From: Syntrophobacteria bacterium
GTDB taxonomy: Bacteria; Desulfobacterota; DSWW01
Reading direction: 5' to 3'
DNA: 21,686 nucleotides
Assembly (NCBI GenBank): GCA_030145435.1
Contig: JAQYVQ010000326.1
Coordinates: 1-21,686, forward strand
The notes beneath the pieces are model-generated. The model worked only from the letters and a program-made list of their open reading frames with translations, was not told the origin of the DNA and ran no database searches. A program made the translations under genes and the position numbers. How positions within the stretch are numbered: position 1 is the stretch's first letter; each line of letters starts with the position of its first letter. Below, one piece after another: positions 13,379 through 20,929 of this stretch.

Positions 13379-14641
13379 TTATTTCCCCAATCGCCTTGCT
13401 CGTGGACCCGTCAGATGAACCGGGTTGATTCTTGTCAATGCCCGGGTAGCGCCCAGGGTGAGCTTGGGCAGGAAATTTTCCTCCCTACCCTTCAACTGGA
13501 AGTATCGCCGGGCCCAGAATTCCACAATATTGTCCACAGGAGGTTTGTGGATCTTCCGCGTCTTCAAGGAAATCGCTTTCTGCTTGTCGCACTTGATAAC
13601 GCATACGCCACAGCCTATGCATCGCGCATAGTCAACAGCTGCCTTCTTGTCTTTGCCCACTTTGACGGCGTCCATGGGGCATGCTTTTGCGCATGTCTTG
13701 CAGCCTACGCATTTCTCTCGATCGATGACCGCTTCAAAATGGCTTTGGGCCCACGTATTCGGGTTGTTGAAGTCCTTGAGGACCCGCATGATAGAGCAGC
13801 AGCAGTCGCAGCATGTACATATGAGAAGAGGATCTATCGTATCATCCGTCATGGCAATCAGACCCTGTTCGCCCGCCTGCATTCTGGATTCAATGAACTG
13901 TTCCTTGGATATTCGAGTTGCCGCACCCGACTTGATTGCCGCTTCTGCAATGGTACCCGTGAGCGTGCAGGTAACCGAGGTCGGCTTGTCGACTCGCTTG
14001 CACCCTTCGCCCAGGAGGTGCATTTCCTGGCGGCAGGTGCAGACATCGATTTTACAGATGCTCTTCTTCGCCCGATCAGCCATTTCGGAGAACTTGTCCG
14101 TGGGATACGAAATAATCCCGAGACCCGGCGAAGCATCAATGGCTTCTTCAATGGAGATGATACGGCCTAAGGGGGTTCCCAATATCTGGTATCTGTCGGC
14201 AAACGCCGGGTTTGTCTTCATCCACGCAAAGAGTTCTTCCCAGAAGTCCTTGAAAAGACGGGCGAATTCCTTGTAAAAGGCCCCGTCATCCCCCTCGCGC
14301 ATCTTCGACTCGCTCAGAACCATCTGGGCTTCATACAATCCCGGATAGAAGTTCAGCAGCCCATACAGAGGCACCTTCCGCTTCGTGAGCCCTATGATCA
14401 GCATCCTTTCGGCCAGCGAGGCAAGAATCGGATCTACGTCCTCCACAGGTCGGTTTACAGTTCTTGCAATCTTCTTGACACTCTTCATGGCAAGACCCAA
14501 ATGGGCCACGATTTCAGCCTCTTCCTCGGTAAACATAAACCTGATAAGCTTCATCAAGGAATCATGGATGACGACATCCTCGAAGGTCTTTGCATGAAGA
14601 AATTTCTCTGCAATGATCCGATAGGCTCTTTCAATCTTCAT
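13379..14641 (-). CDS. Cysteine-rich dicluster ferredoxin-like protein, winged-helix type (array copy 7)
   Basis: A 420-residue protein, the longest paralog. ATG 14641 has a perfect AAGGAGGT at 5-6 nt spacing. Residues about 35-108 read like a winged-helix domain (EEEAEIVAHLGL, then IARTVNRPVEDVDPILASLAERMLIIGL). A helical middle leads to CTCR (201-204), single cysteines C214 and C225, the compact CTCCDCCC (275-282), and two [4Fe-4S] motifs (C311/314/317/321 and C341/344/347/351). The second cluster lacks the usual Pro after its last Cys. A basic C-terminal extension of about 70 residues is unique to this copy. It is separated from the rest of the array by hypA, SCP-2 and a terminator, and lies 12 bp before the Fe-S aldo/keto reductase. 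It is likely an electron carrier or redox sensor; function unknown. Confidence 0.75.
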   Translation of the reverse strand: MKIERAYRIIAEKFLHAKTFEDVVIHDSLMKLIRFMFTEEEAEIVAHLGLAMKSVKKIARTVNRPVEDVDPILASLAERMLIIGLTKRKVPLYGLLNFYPGLYEAQMVLSESKMREGDDGAFYKEFARLFKDFWEELFAWMKTNPAFADRYQILGTPLGRIISIEEAIDASPGLGIISYPTDKFSEMADRAKKSICKIDVCTCRQEMHLLGEGCKRVDKPTSVTCTLTGTIAEAAIKSGAATRISKEQFIESRMQAGEQGLIAMTDDTIDPLLICTCCDCCCSIMRVLKDFNNPNTWAQSHFEAVIDREKCVGCKTCAKACPMDAVKVGKDKKAAVDYARCIGCGVCVIKCDKQKAISLKTRKIHKPPVDNIVEFWARRYFQLKGREENFLPKLTLGATRALTRINPVHLTGPRARRLGK

Positions 14642-14686
14642 ATTGACCTCCTTTGATGAGAGCAGAGAATCGACCCTCTAAAGAAA

Positions 14687-14717
14687 AAAAGAGGGCCTCA
14701 CTGCAGGGCCCTCTTTT
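14687..14717 (-). terminator. Rho-independent terminator downstream of the SCP-2 gene
   Basis: Perfect 11-bp arms AAAAGAGGGCC (14687-14697) and GGCCCTCTTTT (14707-14717) enclose a 9-nt loop. On the minus strand the stem runs directly into a T-tract of seven, so it should end transcripts coming from the SCP-2 gene (stop at 14751). The other strand has only four T residues. The stem begins just 46 bp before the ATG of the next minus-strand gene, so that gene needs either read-through or a promoter packed into or upstream of the hairpin. Confidence 0.8.
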
Positions 14718-14750
14718 CCGATCTTCTTCGATACGAATCAAGACGAAGGA

Positions 14751-15119
14751 TCAGTTGCCCATGATCGACCCGAGCTTCATGGCGAGGCTCATGTCTCCAC
14801 TGACTTTGATTTTGCCGGACATGAACGCCATCTGAGGGTTGAGTCGGCCGGAGTTGATCTCTCTCCAGTCCGCGACCGCCTGCGTGATGGTCATGTTGGG
14901 GGAGTCCGCCTTGCCCTTGGCCGTCTTGAAGTCGCCCGCGGCAAGTTCCATATAATACTCCCCACCGCCATCTCCGGTCAGAACGACCTGGATTACGGCG
15001 TTGATGTCCTTGACCTTTGCTTTCGCCGCGGGGTCAGCCGCCGCGTTCTGCTCAGGAAGCCATTTGAGATAATAGTCGTCCGGTGTGATGTCCTCTGGGG
15101 GTTTTGGTTGGTCGGCCAT
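14751..15119 (-). CDS. SCP-2 sterol/lipid-binding domain protein
   Basis: A 122-residue protein starting at ATG 15119 behind AGGAGAAAGAAC. Apart from a Pro-rich N-terminus, the whole protein is one SCP-2 domain: a central AVIQVVLTGDGGGEYYMELAAGDFK sheet, PNMTITQAVADWREINSG, and the characteristic NPQMAFMSGKIKVSGDMSLAMKLG at 94-117. The domain binds sterols, fatty acyl chains or acyl-CoAs in a hydrophobic tunnel and presents or stores them. It is cytoplasmic, with no signal. It lies 126 bp after hypA and is followed by the terminator at 14687. A lipid carrier inside an Fe-S operon suggests a hydrophobic substrate for the local pathway. Confidence 0.88.
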   Translation of the reverse strand: MADQPKPPEDITPDDYYLKWLPEQNAAADPAAKAKVKDINAVIQVVLTGDGGGEYYMELAAGDFKTAKGKADSPNMTITQAVADWREINSGRLNPQMAFMSGKIKVSGDMSLAMKLGSIMGN

Positions 15120-15245
15120 GTTCTTTCTCCTCTCTCCTTTTCATTGGGTTGTCCAAAATACCACCACTACGCCAGCAAACACATCCGTCTCACCTTACTA
15201 CTGCATTTCCAGAAGGTTTTCAAGTCCTGCCACCCCTTTACCGGG

Positions 15246-15590
15246 TCAAGCGACTTCGATGTTCGACACCATCAGTTCCATGCCCTGGAGTACCTCGATG
15301 TCCTCGTGCTCACACTTGGGACACACGAAGCGATATTCCTCCACAGAAAACTCGTGCGAGCAACTCTTGCATTTCCCCTCTACGGGGAGCGTCTCGATCA
15401 CCAATTTAGCCTCCTCCACGATGGGGGACTCTTTGGACAAAATCTCGAAGCAGAACTGAAGCTGTTCAGGGACGATAGCTCTCATTTGTCCGGCCCGAAT
15501 GTTGATCCGCAGAACCTTGGTAATGCCGTTCTGCTCGGCCGTCTTCAACACGATGTCGAAGATGTTCTGGACCAGGCCCATTTCATGCAT
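15246..15590 (-). CDS. hypA: HypA-type nickel metallochaperone
   Basis: A 114-residue protein of normal HypA length. ATG 15590 is preceded by GGAGGAG. It begins MHEMGL, with the invariant His2-Glu3 that bind nickel. It carries a zinc finger made of CKSC (C74, C77) and CPKC (C90, C93). HypA works with HypB to insert nickel into [NiFe]-hydrogenase precursors, and in some bacteria also supports urease. No hydrogenase is encoded here, and the adjacent hypB is destroyed. It follows the hypB remnant by 55 bp in the same direction, the usual hypA/hypB neighbourhood in reversed order. Confidence 0.92.
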   Translation of the reverse strand: MHEMGLVQNIFDIVLKTAEQNGITKVLRINIRAGQMRAIVPEQLQFCFEILSKESPIVEEAKLVIETLPVEGKCKSCSHEFSVEEYRFVCPKCEHEDIEVLQGMELMVSNIEVA

Positions 15591-15645
15591 GAAGACTCCT
15601 CCGGACAGCGTTTGCAGAGCGACGAACCTGCCGCTCCGGTTCTCG

Positions 15646-15866
15646 CTAGCCCTTCATTTTGCTCTGCAGCCAATCCGTCCATTGCTCCAAACCCTCAGCC
15701 GTCTTGCAGGACATCTCAAGGAACTTCAACTGGGGGTTGATCTGCCGCAGCGTCTTCTCCGACTCGGAACTCTGGCGTTGTGCTCCTCGAAGATCCGCCT
15801 GTTCTCCGCGGCGTAAGAATCGTTCATTTGCAGTATGTTGTCGAACACCTGAATCTTGGTGGACAT
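15646..15866 (-). pseudogene. hypB: hypB remnant with internal deletion and frameshift
   Basis: From ATG 15866 the minus strand encodes MSTKIQVFDNILQMNDSYAA and continues to residue 30 as a typical HypB N-terminus, then turns to nonsense and stops at 15726-15728. In another frame, 15771-15646 encodes the typical HypB C-terminus, including INPQLKFLEMSCKTAEGLEQ and ending WLQSKMKG. Between these parts, at about 15772-15776, the whole GTPase domain (P-loop GxGKT, metal-binding Cys/His, NKxD) is missing, roughly 130-150 residues judging from usual HypB length. The two halves are out of frame, so no functional GTPase can be made. The original start and ribosome site (AGGAAAGGGG) are intact. An assembly error is the main alternative to a true deletion. 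Confidence 0.8.
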
Positions 15867-15890
15867 GGTTTTCCCCTTTCCTGACCCGTT

Positions 15891-16982
15891 CTATACAGCA
15901 AGGCCGCCCATCGTCAAGCCGCCTTGCGGAGGGACGACACTCGCTCGCCGGACCATGGAAAGGGCCTCGGTGGGGCATACCGACACGCAGTTCCCGCACC
16001 CGATGCAATGGGCCGGGTTGACCGAAATCACTTCGTCAACCACGCTCAGCGCCTCCATGGCACACCTTTCCACGCAGTCACCGCACCCTGTACAGGATCC
16101 CTCATCGATCGCCAGCTCGAAATTGGAGTAGGCCAAGCCCCCAACCATCCCCAGTTCTTTGATCATCTTCAGGAACTCACAGCAACACCCACAACAATTG
16201 CACACAAATATGAGATCACCCGTAAAATTGTTTGTGTTGTGCACCAACCCGGCCTTCTCCGCGGCCTCCAGAACCTCGTAGCATTCCTCCTTGGAAATCC
16301 GCTTCCCGAATTTTCGCTCGATAACGAAGTCCGCTATATTACTGAAGGACAGGCAGGAGTAACGGGGTACGTTCTCTACCTTGCATTCATTGTCGATCAG
16401 GAAGGCGTGGTGACGGCAATAGCAGACGGAAACGGCAAAGGACTCCGCCTGGTCGATCAGTTCCGTCAGCTTCTCAAAGGGATAGATCTCACTGCTTGGG
16501 GGAAGTTCCTTCTCCACCGTAATCGTTCGGGCAGCCGCATCCGGCATCATTTCCTTCATCAGATCCGGATTCTCCATCATCGCCGCCGCCATGACCTTCA
16601 TGTTTTCCATGAATTCCTTGACCATCTTCGCTTTTCTTCGATCCTCCGGCGTATCCGTGCCCCGCATCAACTGAAACTCGAACACCCCTGGGAAAAAGGG
16701 CGTCAGGGAATACTCGGTCCCTCCGTCCTTGCTCTTGGAAGTGAATATCTGGCCATTGTCCGCCATGGCATTCAACAAGGCCAGCAGTCCGTCTTCGTCA
16801 CGGTCCAGGTGCGTCGCCAAATGACCAAGGGGATGGCTTCCGAGGGGAAAACCGGCCCCCAATACCGCTTGTTCTTCCGTATAATATTCTTTCAGAATGC
16901 CCAGGAAGATATCGTCCAGGGGCCACTTGATCGGGTTCTCGTTTAGTCTCTCACCCAGCTTTAAATAAATATCCTCTGTCAT
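15891..16982 (-). CDS. Cysteine-rich dicluster ferredoxin-like protein, winged-helix type (array copy 6)
   Basis: A 363-residue protein, ATG 16982 behind AGGAGGGG. Residues about 33-108 resemble a winged-helix domain (YYTEEQAVLGAGFPLG, then LLALLNAMADNGQIF and a PGVFEFQLMRG tail). A Met-rich helical linker follows (118-150). The shared core has CYCR (187-190), C200, C210, CNCCGCCC (261-268), a YSNF motif (285-288), and two [4Fe-4S] motifs (C297/300/303/307 and C326/329/332/336). It is the closest relative of the next gene upstream (16999-18105): the two share the CRHH, CNCCGCCCEFL and CPTEALSMVRRASV segments and the same domain order. No signal peptide. It ends 24 bp before the hypB remnant. 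Probably a cytoplasmic electron carrier or sensor; function unknown. Confidence 0.75.
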   Translation of the reverse strand: MTEDIYLKLGERLNENPIKWPLDDIFLGILKEYYTEEQAVLGAGFPLGSHPLGHLATHLDRDEDGLLALLNAMADNGQIFTSKSKDGGTEYSLTPFFPGVFEFQLMRGTDTPEDRRKAKMVKEFMENMKVMAAAMMENPDLMKEMMPDAAARTITVEKELPPSSEIYPFEKLTELIDQAESFAVSVCYCRHHAFLIDNECKVENVPRYSCLSFSNIADFVIERKFGKRISKEECYEVLEAAEKAGLVHNTNNFTGDLIFVCNCCGCCCEFLKMIKELGMVGGLAYSNFELAIDEGSCTGCGDCVERCAMEALSVVDEVISVNPAHCIGCGNCVSVCPTEALSMVRRASVVPPQGGLTMGGLAV

Positions 16983-16998
16983 GGAAACCCCTCCTGCG

Positions 16999-18105
16999 TT
17001 ACTCCAGTCCCATTTGCGACAGCCTCTCCTTTGCCTGCGGAGGGATCACGCTTGCCCGCCGTACCATGGACAGGCTCTCCGTCGGACACACCGACACACA
17101 GTTCCCGCAACCGAAGCAGATTTTTTCGTCTACAGCGACGAGATCATCCACAAGGCTCAGGGCCTCCATCTGGCACCGGTCGAGACAATCCCCACAACCC
17201 GAACAGGTCTCTTTATCCGCAACCACGATAAAGTTCGAGTATTCCAGCATGACATTGTTCTGCGTTCGTTTCGCGGTCCCCAGAAACTCGCAGCAGCACC
17301 CACAGCAATTGCACACAAAGAAGGCCCGGTCGGAGTAGTTGCCCACATTGTGCATCAGCCCGGCCTTCTCGGAGAGCTCTACGATTCCGTGGGCTTCTTC
17401 TTTGGTGATCTTGTTGCCAAACCCACGGTCGATGGCATAATCGGCCGCCTCGCCGAGCAGGAGACAGGAATGCTGAGGAAGCCCTTCGATCTTACACGGG
17501 TCGTCGAGCAAGTATTTGTGGTGCCGGCAGTAGCATGTTGCTGCTGAAAAGCAGGTCTCCTTGTCGATCAATTCGCTCAGCCGCTCATACGAGTAGACTT
17601 CCGTCGTGTCGTCGGGCAGCAGGCCCTCAACGGTGATGATCCGGGCCGGTGCTTCCGGCATCATCTGTTTCATCAACTCAGGATCCTTCAAGATCGGTTC
17701 CATGAGGTCGCGCATCTCCCCCTCCATGAAATCCTTCAGCATCTTGGCGACCTTCCGGTCCTTCGGCGTGTCCACACCCCGCATCAACTGGTATTCCACG
17801 ACTCCCGGGACGAACCCGGTGAGGGTGTATTTTCTCACATCATCCTTGCCTTTGATGACAAAGATCAAGCCCTTGTCCGCCATGGACTCGAGTCTTTCGG
17901 TCAAGGATTCCGCGTCCTGGTCGTAGGTCTTCCTCAGCTCGTCGACCGTAAAGCAGCCTATCGGAAACTGCGCTCCCACTTCGGCTTCTTCAGGCGTATA
18001 GAATTCTTCGAGGATTTTGAAAAATGGCTCCACGAGGAGCATCTTTACCTGATGTTCGTTCAACCGCATTCCTAATCGGTAATAGACATCATCGTTGTCT
18101 CTCAT
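16999..18105 (-). CDS. Cysteine-rich dicluster ferredoxin-like protein, winged-helix type (array copy 5)
   Basis: A 368-residue protein, ATG 18105 behind GGGAGGAG. It has a winged-helix-like N-terminus (residues about 36-110: FYTPEEAEVGAQFPIG, LTERLESMADKGLIFVI, then PGVVEYQLMRG), CYCR (191-194), C204, C214, CNCCGCCC (265-272), YSNF (289-292), and [4Fe-4S] motifs at C301/304/307/311 and C330/333/336/340. The linker between the wing and the core contains VDTPKDRKVAKMLKDFM, mirrored in copy 6, so the two copies arose by duplication after the wing had been acquired. The gap to copy 6 is only 16 bp, so translation is probably coupled. The wing might bind DNA or mediate dimerisation; nothing in the sequence decides this. 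Confidence 0.75.
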   Translation of the reverse strand: MRDNDDVYYRLGMRLNEHQVKMLLVEPFFKILEEFYTPEEAEVGAQFPIGCFTVDELRKTYDQDAESLTERLESMADKGLIFVIKGKDDVRKYTLTGFVPGVVEYQLMRGVDTPKDRKVAKMLKDFMEGEMRDLMEPILKDPELMKQMMPEAPARIITVEGLLPDDTTEVYSYERLSELIDKETCFSAATCYCRHHKYLLDDPCKIEGLPQHSCLLLGEAADYAIDRGFGNKITKEEAHGIVELSEKAGLMHNVGNYSDRAFFVCNCCGCCCEFLGTAKRTQNNVMLEYSNFIVVADKETCSGCGDCLDRCQMEALSLVDDLVAVDEKICFGCGNCVSVCPTESLSMVRRASVIPPQAKERLSQMGLE

Positions 18106-18152
18106 GTTCTCCTCCCTATCGACTTGTGTTGCGTATATTGCTCATTTCACGG

Positions 18153-19037
18153 TCAGGACAAGTCCACCTTGGCCAGGACCCGGTTTACCACATCGTCTAC
18201 AGCGTGCGGGTTGTCGAGCGTGAGCTTGATAGCATCGTGCGGGCACGCAGCGGCGCACCGCCCGCAGATCCGACAGTAATCGTCGATGACCGCCCGGCCG
18301 GCCCTCACCTGGATCGCGTCCATGAAGCAACTCTTCTCGCATGTCCCGCATCCGACACACGCCTCGGTCACTTCGATGGACAGTCCTTTCACCGGGTGCA
18401 TAATGCCGTCAACCGTCTTCACGGGTCCGCGGCGAAAAGCACGCGAAAGGCAGCAGCACTCGCAGCAGAAGCAGGTGGTCAGGAGTGTGCCTTCGACTGG
18501 TATACGCAGGAGATCGTGATCCGCCCGCGCCTCACCGACAATAGGTACGAGTCCCGCTGCAAACGACTTTCGGACGTGAGCCTTCGCCTCATCGACGCTC
18601 GCCTCATGGCAGTAGTCCTTGGGTATCTTCTTAGCAGATTCACCCATGAAGATGCAGCCGATGTCCTGCGGGTACGTTTCACATCCGTAGATCTTCCGGC
18701 ACGCGCACCCATCGAGGATCACCCGGTAGTTCGAAATATCGATCAAACGGTCCAGGACCTCCTCGGGGAGGGCGATCCCCTCCGCTCCCTCGATATCCTT
18801 GTTGATCGGGATCGTGGATACGTCCGACAAATCCGGGTTCAAAGCGGGGATTCTGTCCCGCAGCGCGGGTATGTATGCCATGGCGTAGAGCCACTCGAAG
18901 CTCTTGAAGAAGTTCTTGACCATCTTACCGCCACGCCTTCGGTCGAACTCGTAAGCGGCGTTGAACGCGGGGGTTACACCCTTCTCTAATACGGTGTTGG
19001 CGATCCTCTCCAGCGCTTCCTTGGGATTACCAATCAT
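18153..19037 (-). CDS. Cysteine-rich dicluster ferredoxin-like protein, divergent type (array copy 4)
   Basis: A 294-residue protein, ATG 19037 behind GGGAGGAG. It lacks the winged helix. Its N-terminus is helical and basic (EFDRRRGGKMVKNFFKSFEWLY) and leads to a short strand with VSTIPINKDIEGAEG. The core has CACR (111-114), C119, C128, C143, CFCCECCC (189-196), and [4Fe-4S] motifs C227/230/233/237 and C255/258/261/265. It keeps the YPxDxGCxxMGE segment of copies 1-3 but is much more diverged elsewhere, making it an intermediate or older branch. The final 25 residues (NPHAVDDVVNRVLAKVDLS) are unlike any other copy. It lies 47 bp upstream of copy 5 and 33 bp after copy 3. Confidence 0.75.
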   Translation of the reverse strand: MIGNPKEALERIANTVLEKGVTPAFNAAYEFDRRRGGKMVKNFFKSFEWLYAMAYIPALRDRIPALNPDLSDVSTIPINKDIEGAEGIALPEEVLDRLIDISNYRVILDGCACRKIYGCETYPQDIGCIFMGESAKKIPKDYCHEASVDEAKAHVRKSFAAGLVPIVGEARADHDLLRIPVEGTLLTTCFCCECCCLSRAFRRGPVKTVDGIMHPVKGLSIEVTEACVGCGTCEKSCFMDAIQVRAGRAVIDDYCRICGRCAAACPHDAIKLTLDNPHAVDDVVNRVLAKVDLS

Positions 19038-19070
19038 CTGTCTCCTCCCTTCCTGCTGCTATTCACTCAT

Positions 19071-19967
19071 TTATCCCTTGATCTGCGGCCGGGCATCCCC
19101 GAGGTACTCCAATATGTGTTCCTTCATGGGCTCGATCTCTTCCATCACGATCGCCTTTTCGGGACACCGGAAACCACACAACCCGCACCCGATGCAGGTG
19201 TCACTGGTTTTCGCCACCCCATCCGCTCCTATCACAATGGCGCCCATGGGACAAATGTCAACGCAGATCCCGCATCCTGTACACCTTTCCGAGGCTCTTG
19301 CCCGCCACCCGATGTTTTTGAACAGTTTTCGCAGTTGCGGCACTTCCTGCCAGGTCTTGAAGTTCTTCATCCCGTTGCAGCAGCAGGGGCAGCAGAAGCA
19401 AATCTCGAAATACTTGTCTTTGTTCTCTTCCGGAATGCCCTTTGCGATGGATTCCATTTCCGTCCAGGCGGGAATGGCAACCAGGCCCATTTCCGCAGCC
19501 CTCTCCAGGTGGGCAAGGGATTCCTCCACGGTTGCATATCGGGCAATCCCGTTCCCCACCATGGTCCGGCACGCCTCCCCCAGCATGAGACACGCAAAGT
19601 CTATCGGAAAGTGGCTGCATTTGAAACTGTCTCGACAGATGCAGCGGTTCATGATGATCCGGTAGCTCGCTTCCTCGATCACCTCGCGCAGTCTTTGAAT
19701 GGGTACCACCATGTTCTTGTCGCTGCTGTTGAATTCCAGATTCTGCCCGATCGGCACGATACAGGCCTCTGCGTGATGCCCTTCCCCCTCGAATCGGAAA
19801 ACCCGGCGCAGCACGGGACCAAGCACCGGATGACTGAAGTACCCCATTACATGGTCGGCGACGATGGGGAAGAACTTGGTGTAGGTGTCCCAGGTATCCT
19901 GTGTGAGGGACATATACCTTCGATAGAAGTCGTCATACCGTCTCAGGAACTTGTCGTACAAACCCAT
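19071..19967 (-). CDS. Cysteine-rich dicluster ferredoxin-like protein, helical type (array copy 3)
   Basis: A 298-residue protein. ATG 19967 is chosen because AGGGGGA precedes it; an in-frame TTG at 19991 has no site and would nearly abut the previous stop. The N-terminal 65 residues are amphipathic helices (YDKFLRRYDDFYRRYMSLTQDTWDTYTKF). A LPI-type strand (CIVPIGQNLEF) and SYRIIMNR lead to CICR (109-112), C117, C126, C133, CFCCPCCC (190-197), and [4Fe-4S] motifs C229/232/235/239 and C258/261/264/268. It shares WRARxSERCTGCG and the MKEHILEYLG...RPQI ending with copies 1 and 2. Cytoplasmic, no signal peptide. The tryptophan- and tyrosine-rich helices may bind a partner protein or the membrane surface; function unknown. 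Confidence 0.75.
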   Translation of the reverse strand: MGLYDKFLRRYDDFYRRYMSLTQDTWDTYTKFFPIVADHVMGYFSHPVLGPVLRRVFRFEGEGHHAEACIVPIGQNLEFNSSDKNMVVPIQRLREVIEEASYRIIMNRCICRDSFKCSHFPIDFACLMLGEACRTMVGNGIARYATVEESLAHLERAAEMGLVAIPAWTEMESIAKGIPEENKDKYFEICFCCPCCCNGMKNFKTWQEVPQLRKLFKNIGWRARASERCTGCGICVDICPMGAIVIGADGVAKTSDTCIGCGLCGFRCPEKAIVMEEIEPMKEHILEYLGDARPQIKG

Positions 19968-19995
19968 GCCGTCCCCCTGCGCCCTGACCAACCTG

Positions 19996-20919
19996 TCAGG
20001 TGATATTCGGACGAACGCCCCAGAAATAGTCGAGAAGGTCGTCCTTGATCGGTACCAACTCTTTCATGACGATCGCGTCCTCAGGGCAGTTCACGGAACA
20101 GACCCCACACCCGACGCACTCATTCCCCACCAAAATACCGTCTCCGTCAAGAGAAATGCATTCCATGGGACAAAGGCCAACACACTTCCCGCAGCTTATG
20201 CATGCGTCCGAGCCCTGCGCTCGCCAGCCGATGGTCCGGAAGATGTTCCGCATGTGTTCACTCTTGTGCATGTGCTTGTAATTCCTCAATCCCAGGCAGC
20301 AGCAGGGGCAACAGAAGCAGATCTCGAAGTAGTTTGTGTGTTCCTCGTCCGAAATCCCTTTCGCTACCGCCTCGAACTCTGCCCATCCCAGGATGGATAC
20401 CAGGCCGAGATCCGAGGCCTTATCAACGAAGCCGAGCGCCTCTTCTACCGTAATGCTTCTCGCGATCCCCGTCTCGACCATCCGTTTGCACGCCTGTCCC
20501 AGCATGAGGCACCCAAAGTCTCTCGGGTAATCCTTGCATTCGAAGCCGTCCCGGCACAGGCAGCGGTCCAGAATGATCCGATAGCTCGACTCCTTGACGG
20601 CCTTCTTGACCAGATCAACGGGGGTTACCATGGATTTGCTGATTCTGTCGCTCTTGTCGAGGCTTCTGTTGATCGGAAGAATGTGACCTTGCGTAGCGTA
20701 GTTCTCGCCCTCCAATCTGTAGAGCCGCCTTACAAGGGGACCCCAGATCGGGTGACCCGAATTCCGGAGAATCTTCTCAGAAGTGGGCTGAAACATGGCA
20801 TAGTATTTCCACGTATCCTTTGTCACCGAAAAGAACTTCTTGTAGAAGGGATCGAAAAAGCGCTTGTTATAGGGCTCAACGATGTGTTTGTTGATCATCT
20901 CCAGAATCATGACCGACAT
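19996..20919 (-). CDS. Cysteine-rich dicluster ferredoxin-like protein, helical type (array copy 2)
   Basis: A 307-residue protein if started at ATG 20919, just after AGGAGGGG. An ATG at 20910 (304 residues) is an equal alternative, because the spacing is 2 nt for the first and 11 nt for the second. Starts further upstream overlap the preceding gene. The helical N-terminus (NKHIVEPYNKRFFDPFYKKFFSVTKDTWKYY) matches copy 3 in pattern. Core: CLCR (120-123), C128, C137, C144, CFCCPCCC (201-208), and [4Fe-4S] motifs C240/243/246/250 and C268/271/274/278. It is about three-quarters identical by eye to copy 1 over the visible length, a recent tandem duplication. It starts about 10 bp after the stop of copy 1. 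Confidence 0.75.
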   Translation of the reverse strand: MSVMILEMINKHIVEPYNKRFFDPFYKKFFSVTKDTWKYYAMFQPTSEKILRNSGHPIWGPLVRRLYRLEGENYATQGHILPINRSLDKSDRISKSMVTPVDLVKKAVKESSYRIILDRCLCRDGFECKDYPRDFGCLMLGQACKRMVETGIARSITVEEALGFVDKASDLGLVSILGWAEFEAVAKGISDEEHTNYFEICFCCPCCCLGLRNYKHMHKSEHMRNIFRTIGWRAQGSDACISCGKCVGLCPMECISLDGDGILVGNECVGCGVCSVNCPEDAIVMKELVPIKDDLLDYFWGVRPNIT

Positions 20920-20929
20920 CCCCTCCTGC

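Noticed and set aside
15119..15245. Sigma-54 promoter (TGGCAGG...) upstream of the SCP-2 gene on the minus strand
   Set aside because: The GG is present but no GC follows at the required 10-bp spacing.
15646..16008. A single 120-residue minus-strand gene covering the hypB region
   Set aside because: Its N-terminal two-thirds is the out-of-frame shadow of the upstream dicluster gene and the hypB start; only its last ~41 residues are HypB-like.
15924..18989. Long plus-strand open frames opposite the cysteine-rich genes (15924-16946, 18024-18989)
   Set aside because: Antisense shadows with no family features; the minus strand has ribosome sites and conserved cysteine motifs in every copy.
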